Origin: Balneolaceae bacterium
GTDB taxonomy: Bacteria > Bacteroidota > Rhodothermia > Balneolales > Balneolaceae
NCBI GenBank assembly: GCA_034521445.1
Contig: JAXHMM010000006.1
Span: 372,001-436,000, forward strand
Direction: 5' to 3'
Length of the DNA stretch: 64,000 nt
The position numbers and the translations under genes were made by a program. This document shows, piece after piece, positions 42,341 to 51,414 of the stretch. The notes under the pieces were generated by a model, which was not told the DNA's origin, did not search any database, and saw nothing but the letters and a program-made list of their open reading frames with translations. Every line of letters starts with the position of its first letter. Position 1 is the stretch's first letter.

Positions 42341-43080
42341 CCATGGAAATTACCAACAATATACCCGGAACGGGACAAACGCAGAATACCGGACAGCCCG
42401 GAGCCTCCGGGCAAAACGGGGAAGAGGATAACGGGCAGAGTTCGACGGTCACGGGCAAAGCCAGCCTGGGGAAGAATGACTTCCTGCAGCTTCTGGTGGC
42501 CCAGATGAAGAACCAGGACCCCATCAACCCGATGGACGGTACCCAGTTTGCCTCCCAGCTGGCCCAGTTTAACTCCGTAGAGCAGCTGATCAACCTGAAC
42601 GAGGGCATGAATATGATGGCCCGGAGCCAGCAGAATATGAACACCGGCCTCAGCAACACCATGGCCTCCACGCTTGCGGGCAAGTCCATCCGCGCCCTAA
42701 GTGACCAGGTGGCCCTTTCGCCCACCGGTGACACCGACATCCAGTTCGAGCTTAATAACGTCGCCACCTCGGCTCAACTAACCATTAAGGACGCCGCAGG
42801 CAACGTGGTGCGCAGCGAGGAGCTGGGTAACCTGGGCAGCGGCGATCACACGTGGACCTGGGACGGGCGCTCCGATGCGGGCAGCCGCGTACCGGAAGGC
42901 AACTACTCGGTAAACATCGAGGCCTCCAACGGGGACGCCGAGGTAGACGTGCTCACCTTTATGGAGGGCATCGCCGAGAAGGTAAGTTACACCGGTGAAG
43001 GCGTACGCCTGCTGGTTAACGGCGTCTACCTCCCGCTGGGCGACGTGGAAACTGTCGGAACGTCCAGCGGGGAATCCTAG
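42337..43080 (+). CDS. flgD: Flagellar hook assembly (cap) protein FlgD
   Basis: FlgD caps the growing hook. The N-terminal part has the diagnostic GKNDFLQLLVAQMKNQDPIN followed by FASQLAQFNSVEQL, and the C-terminal half has the FlgD Ig-like fold (GDHTWTWDGRSDAGSRVPEG). I chose ATG 42337, which overlaps the fliK stop as ATGA like other junctions in this operon; ATG 42328 and 42343 are alternatives. The product has 247 residues, a usual size. Confidence 0.94.
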   Translation: MTMEITNNIPGTGQTQNTGQPGASGQNGEEDNGQSSTVTGKASLGKNDFLQLLVAQMKNQDPINPMDGTQFASQLAQFNSVEQLINLNEGMNMMARSQQNMNTGLSNTMASTLAGKSIRALSDQVALSPTGDTDIQFELNNVATSAQLTIKDAAGNVVRSEELGNLGSGDHTWTWDGRSDAGSRVPEGNYSVNIEASNGDAEVDVLTFMEGIAEKVSYTGEGVRLLVNGVYLPLGDVETVGTSSGES

Positions 43081-43107
43081 ACCCAACACCAACCAGGAAC
43101 CTGAACC

Positions 43108-43518
43108 ATGGACATTCGCCACCTGACAGGACGCGGTTCACCGGTCGGGCAGCCGCCCGAAACGGGACGCGGTTCGTCCGGGCGGGGAACAGGCAGCCTG
43201 CCCGATTCCGGTCGCGCGCCGTCCGGCCCTTCCTTCCGGGAAGTGCTGAGCCGCGTGGGCGGGCTGGAGTTTTCCGGCCACGCCATGCAGCGCCTGGAAG
43301 ACCGTTCCATCTCCATGGACACCGGGGACGTGGAGCGGATCAAGGAGGCGATGGGACGTGCCGAAGCGAAAGGAGGCCAGGATTCGCTCATCCTGGACGG
43401 CGACCAGGCTTTCCTGGTCAACATCCCTAACAAGACCGTAGTAACCGCCGTGGATATGGTGGAGTTACGGGAGAAAGTTTTTACCAACATCGACAGTACC
43501 GTTTTAACGAAACGATAG
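43108..43518 (+). CDS. Flagellar operon protein, TIGR02530 family
   Basis: This 136-residue protein has a Gly/Ser/Pro-rich N-terminal part followed by the conserved core of the TIGR02530 flagellar operon family (about residues 52-130: LEFSGHAMQRLEDRSISMD, LILDGDQAFLVNIPNKTVVT). Such genes are found beside flgD and flgE in many Firmicutes and other phyla; the molecular role is not known. Its place between flgD and flgE, with 27 and 93 bases on either side, is the typical one. Confidence 0.85.
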   Translation: MDIRHLTGRGSPVGQPPETGRGSSGRGTGSLPDSGRAPSGPSFREVLSRVGGLEFSGHAMQRLEDRSISMDTGDVERIKEAMGRAEAKGGQDSLILDGDQAFLVNIPNKTVVTAVDMVELREKVFTNIDSTVLTKR

Positions 43519-43539
43519 TATCTAACAAACACCAACCGG

Positions 43540-43568
43540 GCCGGACCCGAAAGGGAGGCCCATCCGGC
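43540..43568 (+). other. Stem-loop upstream of flgE
   Basis: GCCGGA (43540-43545) and TCCGGC (43563-43568) are inverted repeats around 17 bases that include CCCGAAAGGG, itself able to pair. No T-run follows, so it may protect or pause the mRNA ahead of the highly translated hook gene rather than end it. Confidence 0.4.
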
Positions 43569-43611
43569 GGCCAAACGACAGCGGCCGCCTCATAATCCAA
43601 GGAGGATTACC

Positions 43612-45228
43612 ATGTCACTGATGAAATCACTCAACTCTGGTGTGAGCGGGCTTCGCGCCTTTCAGACCAAAATGGATGTTATAGGAAATAACATCGCCAA
43701 CGTAGAAACCAGCGGTTTCAAAGCCTCTCGCGTGACGTTCACGGAGATGCTGAGCCAGCAGATCGGGTCGGGACAGGCCTCGGAGTCCGCTCCGAGCAGT
43801 GCCAACCAGGTCGGCCTCGGAACCCGAATCTCGTCCATCGACCGCGACTTCAACCAGGGCGGACTGCAGGCCACGGGCCGCAAGACCGACCTGGCCATTG
43901 AGGGCAAAGGCTTCTTCATGGTGGGCGACGGCGACCAGTCCTACCTGACGCGCGACGGCAACTTCGCCTTCAACAAGGAGGGTTTCCTGGTCGACCAGTC
44001 GGGCCGCATGGTCCAGGGCTACAACGCCGGGGCTGACGGCGAGGTTCAGGCCAGCGGAACTCCCGATGATATTCGCGTGGACTTCGAGAATATCTTCAGT
44101 CCCCAGGCCACCCAGAACGTCTATATGGCGGGCAACCTGGGCTCGGATACGAGCACCAAGCAGGTGGTCCAGGCCCAGTCGGCCTTTACCACTGATGCGG
44201 GCGAAATCGCCGAAGAGGCGACGCTGCTCAACGATCTGGCCCAGACGACCACCGACTTCGCGGTCGGAGATACCATTGATTTCGAATTCACGCTTAATGA
44301 TGGGACAAATCAGACGATAACACATACGTATGCCGCCGGTGACACCCTTGAGGATGTTATCGACACCATCAACGCGGGACTCGGGGCCGAAGGCACCGCC
44401 AGCCTGGTTGACGGGATGATGGTTATACGTTCCGCCGAGACGGGCGACAGCCAGTTCAGTCTCGATAACACGGTGGTGAACGGAACGGGTGTGATGACCA
44501 TACCCGGTTTCGAGATCACCCAGGAGGGTAGTACCGGCAGCACGACCGTGAGTTCGACGGTATACGACGAACTCGGCAAGGCGCATACGCTGATGCTGGA
44601 ACTGACCCAGACCGACGCTAATACCTGGGAGTACGAAGCCAGCTTCCTGGACGGCGAAGAGTTAACAGCCGGCGGAAACGGAACCCTGACCTTTGACAAC
44701 ACGGGGAACCTGACCAGCGATTCTGCCTTGCAAATGGCGTTCAACCCCGGAAACGGGGCGAACCCGGTGAACTTTACGCTGAACTTGGGCAACCCTGAAA
44801 ACGGGTCCAAGGTGACGCAGTTCGCCGGCACCGCCTCGGCCAAGATTACCTCGCAGGACGGATACGCGCAGGGTAAGCTGGTCGATTACAACGTGGACGG
44901 TGACGGCTACGTCAACGGCGTTTACGACAACGGCAAGAATATCAAGCTTGCTCAGGTCGCCGTGGCCGACGTCACCAACTACAACGGACTGGAGACCCTG
45001 GGTAACGGGCTCTACAGGAACACCGTGGCATCCGGTGATGTCAGTATCAACGTGGCTTCGAATCTCTCGGAGACCAAGTTGAACTCGGGCATGCTGGAAG
45101 GATCGAACGTCGATCTGGCGCGGGAGTTTACGGATATGATCACCTCGCAGCGGGCTTACCAGTCCAATGCACGAGTGATCACCACCGCGGACGAATTACT
45201 CGCCGAGGCCGTGAACCTCAAGCGCTAA
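43612..45228 (+). CDS. flgE: Flagellar hook protein FlgE
   Basis: FlgE is the hook subunit, made in large amounts. The 538-residue protein has the N-terminal signature GVSGLRAFQTKMDVIGNNIA, ETSGFKASRVTF, the hook-core motif FFMVGDGDQSYLTRDGNFAF, and a C-terminal FTDMITSQRAYQSNARVITT helix. A near-perfect ribosome-binding site AAGGAGG (43599-43605) lies 6 bases before ATG 43612, the strongest in the operon, fitting high expression. A terminator follows at 45280-45323. Confidence 0.95.
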   Translation: MSLMKSLNSGVSGLRAFQTKMDVIGNNIANVETSGFKASRVTFTEMLSQQIGSGQASESAPSSANQVGLGTRISSIDRDFNQGGLQATGRKTDLAIEGKGFFMVGDGDQSYLTRDGNFAFNKEGFLVDQSGRMVQGYNAGADGEVQASGTPDDIRVDFENIFSPQATQNVYMAGNLGSDTSTKQVVQAQSAFTTDAGEIAEEATLLNDLAQTTTDFAVGDTIDFEFTLNDGTNQTITHTYAAGDTLEDVIDTINAGLGAEGTASLVDGMMVIRSAETGDSQFSLDNTVVNGTGVMTIPGFEITQEGSTGSTTVSSTVYDELGKAHTLMLELTQTDANTWEYEASFLDGEELTAGGNGTLTFDNTGNLTSDSALQMAFNPGNGANPVNFTLNLGNPENGSKVTQFAGTASAKITSQDGYAQGKLVDYNVDGDGYVNGVYDNGKNIKLAQVAVADVTNYNGLETLGNGLYRNTVASGDVSINVASNLSETKLNSGMLEGSNVDLAREFTDMITSQRAYQSNARVITTADELLAEAVNLKR

Positions 45229-45279
45229 CGCCATGAGATAGCCTGACGAACATATCGTCCATCCCGTATACCCCCCACT

Positions 45280-45323
45280 CCCGTCCCGTTCCCGAGTCTC
45301 TCGGATCGGGACGGGCTGTTTTG
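45280..45323 (+). terminator. Terminator between flgE and motA
   Basis: CCCGTCCCG (45280-45288) and CGGGACGGG (45307-45315) form a 9-bp perfect stem extended inside by CCGAG/CTCGG, followed by CTGTTTT. This is a strong intrinsic terminator that splits the flagellar run into two transcription units, or limits transcription into motA. Confidence 0.8.
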
Positions 45324-45360
45324 GGGCGGTGCGGCGGACGCAACCTTTAGGACTACGATT

Positions 45361-46236
45361 TTGGATAAGTCGACCATATTAGGACTGGTTGGAGGATTCG
45401 CCCTTGTGATTGGCGCCATCGTCACCCAGGGCGACATCGGCATTTTCATCAGCTTTTCGGCTATCCTCATAGTGGGAGGCGGGGTCGTCAGCTCCTCTGT
45501 CGTGAACTACAGCATTGAGGAAGTCAAGAGTACCTTTTCGCTGACCCTGGAGTACCTCAAATCGCGCCAGTGCGACCTTCGCACCGATATTGAGCTGATG
45601 AATATGTTCGCCCGCAAGGCCCGTCGCGAGGGTCTGCTTCGCCTGGAGGAGGACGTGCAGCACGTGGACAACAACTACCTGAAGAATGGCATGCAGCTGG
45701 CCATCGACGGAACCGACAAGAACGTGCTGGTCACCATTCTGGACGACCAGCTGGAAAGCTCCCGCCGGAACCTCAACAAAAGCGTCTCCATCCTCTATGG
45801 CATGGCCGAGTACTCCCCCGCTTTCGGGATGATCGGTACGGTGATCGGACTCATTCTTATGCTGCAGAACATACAGGATCCCGAAGCCCTGGGCGCCGGC
45901 CTGGCCGTAGCCCTGCTGACCACCCTCTACGGCACCATCTTCGCCAACATGATTTTTACCCCGCTGGCCGGGAAACTGGATTACCTGGGCGACAAGCAGC
46001 TCATACGCAACGAGATGTTCAAATCGGCCATCATCTCCATCGTGGACGAGGAGAATCCCCGCCTGATGGAGAACAAGATGCTGAATTACGTATCACCCTC
46101 CCAGCGCGCCGAATACCGCGCCTACTTTGACGAGCAGAGCTTCAACAAGCAGCGGGAGGAGAAGCTTTACGAACACTGGATTAACGTACAAAACAACTCA
46201 TGGCAGGATCTTCAGACCGTTCTGGAAACTGGTTGA
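45361..46236 (+). CDS. motA: Flagellar motor stator protein MotA
   Basis: MotA forms the ion channel of the stator with MotB. The 291-residue protein has four predicted membrane helices (about residues 5-22, 27-45, 150-172, 182-202) and the loop charges in the cytoplasmic part. The conserved helix region MAEYSPAFGMIGTVIGLILM with its proline is visible. Translation appears to start at TTG 45361, 8 bases after AGGA; the terminator upstream suggests its own promoter in the 45324-45360 stretch. Confidence 0.92.
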   Translation: MDKSTILGLVGGFALVIGAIVTQGDIGIFISFSAILIVGGGVVSSSVVNYSIEEVKSTFSLTLEYLKSRQCDLRTDIELMNMFARKARREGLLRLEEDVQHVDNNYLKNGMQLAIDGTDKNVLVTILDDQLESSRRNLNKSVSILYGMAEYSPAFGMIGTVIGLILMLQNIQDPEALGAGLAVALLTTLYGTIFANMIFTPLAGKLDYLGDKQLIRNEMFKSAIISIVDEENPRLMENKMLNYVSPSQRAEYRAYFDEQSFNKQREEKLYEHWINVQNNSWQDLQTVLETG

Positions 46237-46946
46237 TGACATATGCCGATTTTATCACGCTGATGATGATCTTCTTCATCGTGCTCTACACCTTTACCCC
46301 CGGTGTGGAGAAGAACAAGTTTGAAGCCATCATCGGGGCCTTCCAGGGTAAGCGTGGCGTGCTGGACTACGACTCCGTCTTCAGCGACGAGATGCTGGAC
46401 GTGGAGATGCAGCGCGCCAAAAACTGGGAGCAGTTCTACCAGTATATCAAGGAGCAGGACCTGGACGACCAGGTGGACGTGGAGATGACGCCCACCGGCG
46501 TGAGGATCATCCTGGGCGAGTCGGTTACCTTCGACACCTACTCGGCCGTGTTGAAACCGGCCGCCCCTCCCATCCTCCGCAGGATCATTCAAACCATCGA
46601 GGGATACGAGGCCGAGGAGATCCGCGAGGTGGAGATCCAGGGCCATACCGACGACCGCCCCATCCGCCCCGCCCCGGGACGCCTCTACCAGAGTAACTGG
46701 GAGCTGGGTGCGGCGCGCGCCACTTCAGTTCTGGAATTTCTGGTCGATAACTCTTCCATAGCGGCGGTGAACTTCAAGGCGAGCACCTACAGCGAGTACC
46801 GCCCCCGGGCCACCAACGACACGCCGGAAGGGCGCAGCGACAACCGCAGGGTGGAGCTGAACGTCCGGTATTATGTTCCGCAGCAGGCGCAATCCATTCC
46901 GGATTCGCTCCCGCAGGAAGAGTCCAACCAAGCAGACGAGGAATAA
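46200..46946 (+). CDS. motB: Flagellar motor protein MotB
   Basis: MotB anchors the stator to peptidoglycan. The 248-residue protein has one membrane helix with the ion-binding aspartate (Asp17 in TYADFITLMMIFFIVLYTF) and a C-terminal OmpA-like peptidoglycan-binding domain (about residues 100-230, EIQGHTDDRPI, NWELGAARATSVLEFLV, DNRRVELNV). It overlaps motA by 37 bases, implying coupled translation. The helix alone does not tell whether protons or sodium ions are used. Confidence 0.94.
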   Translation: MAGSSDRSGNWLMTYADFITLMMIFFIVLYTFTPGVEKNKFEAIIGAFQGKRGVLDYDSVFSDEMLDVEMQRAKNWEQFYQYIKEQDLDDQVDVEMTPTGVRIILGESVTFDTYSAVLKPAAPPILRRIIQTIEGYEAEEIREVEIQGHTDDRPIRPAPGRLYQSNWELGAARATSVLEFLVDNSSIAAVNFKASTYSEYRPRATNDTPEGRSDNRRVELNVRYYVPQQAQSIPDSLPQEESNQADEE

Positions 46947-47464
46947 TGGCTACCGAGGCAATAGACAGGCAGGATGAGGAGACCCCCGGGGATACCGCCC
47001 AGGTGGACGTCCCCGAAGAGGGGAACGGCAGTTTTTTTAGCCGGTATGGAAAAATTTTCCTCATGATGGCCGTACTTCTCGGTCAGGCGGGGGGTGCGTA
47101 CGGCATCGTGAATACCTATTATGAGCAGATTCACACCTGGATAAGCAGCATGTCCAGCCAGGGAGGGGTTTACAAGAACTTCGAAAACATCATCATCAAC
47201 CCCGCCGAATCAGCCGGTGAGAGTTACCTCATCCTTACGGTGGCCGTGGAATTGTACTCTGAGAGCCAGCTGGCGGTGGTTGAGAAGAACTCGGTGAAGA
47301 TCGTGGACAAGATCAACCGCGTCCTCTCGCAGCGAAGCTCAAGCGAGCTGGCCAACCTGGACACCCGGGAAGAGATCAAGAGAGACCTGGGACTAGCCAT
47401 TAATCAGACCCTCGAGAAGAAAGTGGTACGGAATTTGTTCTTTACCAAGTACGTGTTACAGTAA
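46946..47464 (+). CDS. fliL: Flagellar basal body-associated protein FliL
   Basis: FliL is a single-span inner-membrane protein that surrounds and supports the stator. The 172-residue protein has an acidic cytoplasmic N terminus, one hydrophobic segment (about residues 37-56, IFLMMAVLLGQAGGAYGIV), and a periplasmic FliL domain with NPAESAGESYLILTVAVEL and a C-terminal LFFTKYVLQ. Its start overlaps the motB stop. Order motB-fliL-fliM is conserved. Confidence 0.9.
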   Translation: MATEAIDRQDEETPGDTAQVDVPEEGNGSFFSRYGKIFLMMAVLLGQAGGAYGIVNTYYEQIHTWISSMSSQGGVYKNFENIIINPAESAGESYLILTVAVELYSESQLAVVEKNSVKIVDKINRVLSQRSSSELANLDTREEIKRDLGLAINQTLEKKVVRNLFFTKYVLQ

Positions 47465-47479
47465 TGAACAAACGTACCT

Positions 47480-48460
47480 ATGAGCGACAACGCCGAGCCC
47501 TCGGTCATTTCGCTCGCCACATCCGGCGAGCGTGGAGGGAAGATGGAGAAGAATCTCGAGGACTACTCCATCAAGCCCTACGATTTCAAGCATCCCAAGC
47601 TGGTCTCCAAGGAGACCATGCGGGCGCTGCGCAACATACATGAGCTTCTCTCGCGCAGCCTGAACCGAATTTTCACCGATTCCATCAACCAGAAGGCGGA
47701 AGTATCGCTGCTGGATATCGACGAGGTGATCTTCTCGGAGTTCCTCAGCGAACTGGAGCCCCCTACCGCCCTTTTTCTCTTTAATATCGAGGAGATGGGC
47801 GACTGGGCCGTCATGGAGATGGACCCCTCTTTCTGCCTCTACTGCATCGAACGCCTCAGCGGCAGCCGGGAGGACAGCATCAAGCCCAACCGGGCCCTTA
47901 CACGTATCGAGGAGCGGGTGATCTCCCGCATCGTCAACAAGATTTTCAAGGAGCTGGGCCACGTCTGGTCGCCCTATCTCAACATCACCATCCAGAACCA
48001 CGTCTACGAGAGCAAGCCCGCCAATATCCGCACCATCTCCAGCCACGTCCCCGGCATCGTCATACGCTATGAGATCCGCGTGGGCAACCTGGAAGTGCCA
48101 TTCAAGCTCTGCTACCCCTATGCCATGCTCAAGGAGCAGATCAACCTGAACCTGCACAAGACCGACAAGAACCAGGACAAGCGGGTACTGAGTCCGGTGG
48201 AGCGACGCTCCTTCGAAAACTACATGAAGACCATTTCGGTGCCTTTGCAGGTGCTTCTGGGTACCATGAGCATCTCCATGAAGGAGCTGGTGGGACTGGA
48301 GGAGGGCGACGTGGTCAAGTTGGATCAGATGATCGACGAGCCCCTGGATATTCGCATCAAGGGTACCCGCAAGATGAAGGCCTTCCCGGGCAGGATGAAT
48401 GGAGTGAAGGCCGTCAAGGTATTCGAAGTACAAAAAAACCTAACGTTAAACGAGGATTGA
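47480..48460 (+). CDS. fliM: Flagellar motor switch protein FliM
   Basis: FliM is part of the C ring. The 326-residue protein has a CheC-like middle domain (about residues 45-230; RALRNIHELLSRSLNRIF) and a C-terminal SpoA (FliN-like) domain with TISVPLQVLLGTMSISMKEL and LDEPLDIRIKGT-like sequence. The extreme N terminus, where phospho-CheY binds in other bacteria, is short and lacks an obvious LSQxEIDxLL motif, so CheY control may be different or absent. Confidence 0.92.
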   Translation: MSDNAEPSVISLATSGERGGKMEKNLEDYSIKPYDFKHPKLVSKETMRALRNIHELLSRSLNRIFTDSINQKAEVSLLDIDEVIFSEFLSELEPPTALFLFNIEEMGDWAVMEMDPSFCLYCIERLSGSREDSIKPNRALTRIEERVISRIVNKIFKELGHVWSPYLNITIQNHVYESKPANIRTISSHVPGIVIRYEIRVGNLEVPFKLCYPYAMLKEQINLNLHKTDKNQDKRVLSPVERRSFENYMKTISVPLQVLLGTMSISMKELVGLEEGDVVKLDQMIDEPLDIRIKGTRKMKAFPGRMNGVKAVKVFEVQKNLTLNED

Positions 48461-48467
48461 ACCCATT

Positions 48468-49469
48468 ATGGAACTGACACACTGGACCCAAGGAGCGGAG
48501 AGTCACCTTCCTGCGCTGGAAGCATTTTTCAAGCAGGTGCTTCTCAAGAAGTGCAAGGTGGAACTCTCCGGCAGCGACGAGCTGGACAACGACGCAGCAG
48601 CTGACTTTCTCAAGGAGTCGGAATTCCTGGTGCGCACCGCGGAAGAGAATTTTCAGTCGGAGATTCTCTTTGGCTTTGGCGAGGCATGGGGACCCCTCCT
48701 GGCCCGCCAGATCCTGAATTCCGACGAGGAGGTCTCCGATGAAATCACCAGTGAGCTGGTGCGCGAGATGATCGAGAACCTGGTGGGTATGGTCACCGCT
48801 TCTCTCAGGGAGGTGGCGATCGAGCTGGAGGTCTCCGACATCGAAGGGATCAAAAAGGGGCAGGTCAAGCGCTCCCTCAACATCCAGGAGTACTATTCGG
48901 CGAGCTATGAGATCAGTCCCAAATTTGACTTGGAGGGTGAGGAGGCTCCCGAGCCGCTGACCATGCGGCTGGTGGTCTCGGCGCCCGACACCGACCGCGT
49001 GGAACTCATCGAGGCCCATTTAGCCGACGAAAACCCCTTTGAAGACGATACCTACGCCGAGCTGTGCGCCGCAAGGGCGGGAGCGGTGGAAATCCGTCGG
49101 GCCGAGGATGCCACTAACGGGGAGGCCGCTCCGGGACTGAAGGTGGAAGGGCAGAACGTGGAATTTGAGCAGTTCGATCGAAAATCAGGCACTCGTAACG
49201 ACCGTGAAGTCCGAAACATTGACATCCTCAAGGATGTGGAGCTGGATCTCTCCGTGGAGCTGGGCCGCCGCGAAATGCCGCTGGGCAAGGTGCTGCAGCT
49301 GGTCAAGGGCTCGGTTATTGAGCTGGAGAAACTTGCCGGCGAACCGGTGGAGATCCTGGTCAACGGCCACATGATCGCCCAGGGCGACGTGGTGGTCATC
49401 GACGAACACTTTGGAGTGCGCATCTCCAAGCTGCACGCCACCCAGGAACGCCTCAAGGGACTGAGCTGA
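48468..49469 (+). CDS. Flagellar motor switch protein FliN/FliY-like with long N-terminal domain
   Basis: The last 80 residues or so (about 250-330) are a clear SpoA/FliN domain: DILKDVELDLSVELGRREMP, LGKVLQLVKGSVIELEKLAG, EPVEILVNGHMIAQGDVVVI. The preceding 240 residues form a separate acidic domain with CheC/CheX-like helices (about 90-120, ELVREMIENLVG) but without a clear match to the phosphatase motif. The layout recalls FliY. It is located after fliM and 1 base before fliO, so it is a C-ring component. Whether the N-terminal domain has CheY-P phosphatase activity is uncertain. Confidence 0.82.
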   Translation: MELTHWTQGAESHLPALEAFFKQVLLKKCKVELSGSDELDNDAAADFLKESEFLVRTAEENFQSEILFGFGEAWGPLLARQILNSDEEVSDEITSELVREMIENLVGMVTASLREVAIELEVSDIEGIKKGQVKRSLNIQEYYSASYEISPKFDLEGEEAPEPLTMRLVVSAPDTDRVELIEAHLADENPFEDDTYAELCAARAGAVEIRRAEDATNGEAAPGLKVEGQNVEFEQFDRKSGTRNDREVRNIDILKDVELDLSVELGRREMPLGKVLQLVKGSVIELEKLAGEPVEILVNGHMIAQGDVVVIDEHFGVRISKLHATQERLKGLS

Positions 49470-49470
49470 T

Positions 49471-50346
49471 ATGATTGACTGGGACTCCTTCAAGCAGCAG
49501 CTGCAGACCAACCCCAACCGGACCCTCGGTTTCGTTCTGGGTCTGGCGGTCTGTCTCATGCTCATCTGGCTGGCCGTAGTGGTGCAGGCCTCCGACCCCG
49601 CGGCCAACCGCGACGTATCGCAGTCGGGCAACAGCCGCCTCACCGGACTGCGCACCTCCCTTCAGCAGGACGCCGCCGATAGCCTTGACGGCGCGGACCG
49701 CCCGGTGGCCGCGGCCGATACGCTCTCATTCGCCTACTCGACGGAGGCCTCCGATACCGCGACCTCCGTCACGCAGGCTGCCGGAGATGCCGACAGCCTG
49801 CGTGCGGACCGATCTGCCGGCGACGGGAGCCGCCTCGGTTCCCTGGGCGACGTGCTGCCCACCCTGCTGGTGATGGTGGTGCTGGTCGGGGGACTCTGGT
49901 TCTGGGTGCGGCGTAAGACCTCGCCCTCCCAATCCGCATCGGACGACGAAGACTTTTATACCGTACTGGGCCGGGGCGAACTTTTCCCTGGCCAGCAGAT
50001 CGCACTGCTGCGTGTGGGCGGAGAATACCTGCTCGTAGGCGGCGGACCGCAGGGTCCGCAGCTCCTGCGGCGCTACACCCGCGAGGAGTGGGAGGAGCAG
50101 TCCGGCGCCCTGGCCGGCACGCCTGAAGACGGTGCGCTCACCAACGGCCGCAACGCCCCTGCCGACGTGAATGCGACAGACTGGAAAGATTTGCTGGGAC
50201 GCGCCATGGCACGCGCCTCCTCCGGTGGACTCTCCTTCAAGCGTCCGGACCGGGCCGCACCTGCGGAGACCGCAGGCGAAAACAACGGCGCCGGTTTTTA
50301 CTGGGACCGCCAGGCGGCCAACGGGGAGGAGGGCAAGCTATGGTGA
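49471..50346 (+). CDS. fliO: Flagellar biosynthetic protein FliO
   Basis: FliO is an accessory factor for export-gate assembly. The 291-residue protein has two hydrophobic segments, about residues 19-40 and 125-147, and a cytoplasmic FliO-like domain (about 160-205) with LGRGELFPGQQIALLRVGGEYLLVG-type sequence. FliO is poorly conserved, so assignment relies on this segment and its place directly before fliP, which it overlaps by 7 bases. The long polar linker between helices is larger than usual. Confidence 0.8.
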   Translation: MIDWDSFKQQLQTNPNRTLGFVLGLAVCLMLIWLAVVVQASDPAANRDVSQSGNSRLTGLRTSLQQDAADSLDGADRPVAAADTLSFAYSTEASDTATSVTQAAGDADSLRADRSAGDGSRLGSLGDVLPTLLVMVVLVGGLWFWVRRKTSPSQSASDDEDFYTVLGRGELFPGQQIALLRVGGEYLLVGGGPQGPQLLRRYTREEWEEQSGALAGTPEDGALTNGRNAPADVNATDWKDLLGRAMARASSGGLSFKRPDRAAPAETAGENNGAGFYWDRQAANGEEGKLW

Positions 50347-51128
50347 AGGCCATTTTGAAGCACAGTAAGAAGGCGGCGGTGCTGGCAGTACTGCTGGTGG
50401 CCGGGCTGATACTGGCGGAGGCAGCCCTGGCCCAGGCCGGCTCCGGTTCGCAGACCATGCCCAACGTGAATATCAGCGTAGGCGGGGCCGAGGACGGGGA
50501 GGACTTCTCCCTGGCCATACAGACGCTGATCATACTCACCATTCTCTCCTTCGGACCGGCCATCGTGACCATGATGACCAGCTTCACCCGGCTGGTGGTC
50601 GTGTTCTTTTTCCTTCGCATGGGACTGGGAACGCAGCAGTCGCCGCCCAACCAGGTGCTGCTCGGGCTGGCCATGTTCATCACCATCTTCATCATGGCGC
50701 CCACCTTCGACGAAATCAATCAGCAGGCCATCCAGCCCTACCTCAACGACGAAATTACCCAGCAGGAGGCCCTCGGCGAGGCCGCCACGCCCCTCAAGGA
50801 GTTCATGGTGCGGCAGACCCGCGAGAAGGACCTGCTGCTGTTTATGGACCTGGGCGACATGGACGCCGTGGGCGGCGTGGAAGACATCCCCGTCTACGTG
50901 GTGGTGCCCTCCTTCATCATAAGCGAACTGCGCATGGCCTTCCAGATTGGATTTATGATCTACCTGCCCTTTATGGTCATCGACCTGGTGGTGGCTTCCG
51001 TACTGCTTTCGATGGGTATCATGTTCCTGCCCCCGGTGCTGGTCTCCCTCCCCTTCAAAATCCTGGTCTTTGTGCTCACCGACGGCTGGTACCTGCTCGT
51101 GGAATCGCTCATCAAAAGCTTCAACTGA
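50340..51128 (+). CDS. fliP: Flagellar export gate protein FliP
   Basis: FliP is the core of the export gate. The 262-residue protein has a cleavable signal sequence (about residues 1-32, ending AALAQA) and four membrane spans. Family motifs are the SFTRLVVVFFFLRMGLGTQQSPPNQVL segment (long run abridged here as SFTRLVVVFFFLR and TQQSPPNQVL) and FIISELRMAFQIGF, LPPVLVSLPFKILVF. All are intact. It overlaps fliO by 7 bases and precedes fliQ by 3 bases. Confidence 0.96.
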   Translation: MVKAILKHSKKAAVLAVLLVAGLILAEAALAQAGSGSQTMPNVNISVGGAEDGEDFSLAIQTLIILTILSFGPAIVTMMTSFTRLVVVFFFLRMGLGTQQSPPNQVLLGLAMFITIFIMAPTFDEINQQAIQPYLNDEITQQEALGEAATPLKEFMVRQTREKDLLLFMDLGDMDAVGGVEDIPVYVVVPSFIISELRMAFQIGFMIYLPFMVIDLVVASVLLSMGIMFLPPVLVSLPFKILVFVLTDGWYLLVESLIKSFN

Positions 51129-51131
51129 CCT

Positions 51132-51407
51132 ATGAACACCGAAGTTGGACTCTATTGGCTGCAGGAGGCGCTCACCGCCGCGGTGGTGCTCGCCGGACCC
51201 GTGCTGATCGGCGCTCTTATCGTGGGACTGCTCATCGCGGTCTTCCAGGCGGTGACCACCATTCAGGAGATGACCCTCACCTACGTGCCCAAGATGGTCA
51301 TTGCCGTGGTTATCCTCTTCTTCATGTTCGGTTTCATGCTGGAGTACGCGGTCGACTTCATGGAGCGCGTGATCACCTTCATCCCCACCGTGACCAGCCC
51401 GCAGTGA
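51132..51407 (+). CDS. fliQ: Flagellar export gate protein FliQ
   Basis: FliQ is a small export-gate subunit of 91 residues with two membrane helices (about 15-42 and 52-75). The motif GLLIAVFQAVTTIQEMTLTY is diagnostic, followed by VPKMVIAVVILFFMFGFML. It lies between fliP and fliR with gaps of 3 and 7 bases, as in most flagellar loci. Confidence 0.95.
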   Translation: MNTEVGLYWLQEALTAAVVLAGPVLIGALIVGLLIAVFQAVTTIQEMTLTYVPKMVIAVVILFFMFGFMLEYAVDFMERVITFIPTVTSPQ

Positions 51408-51414
51408 TAGCATT

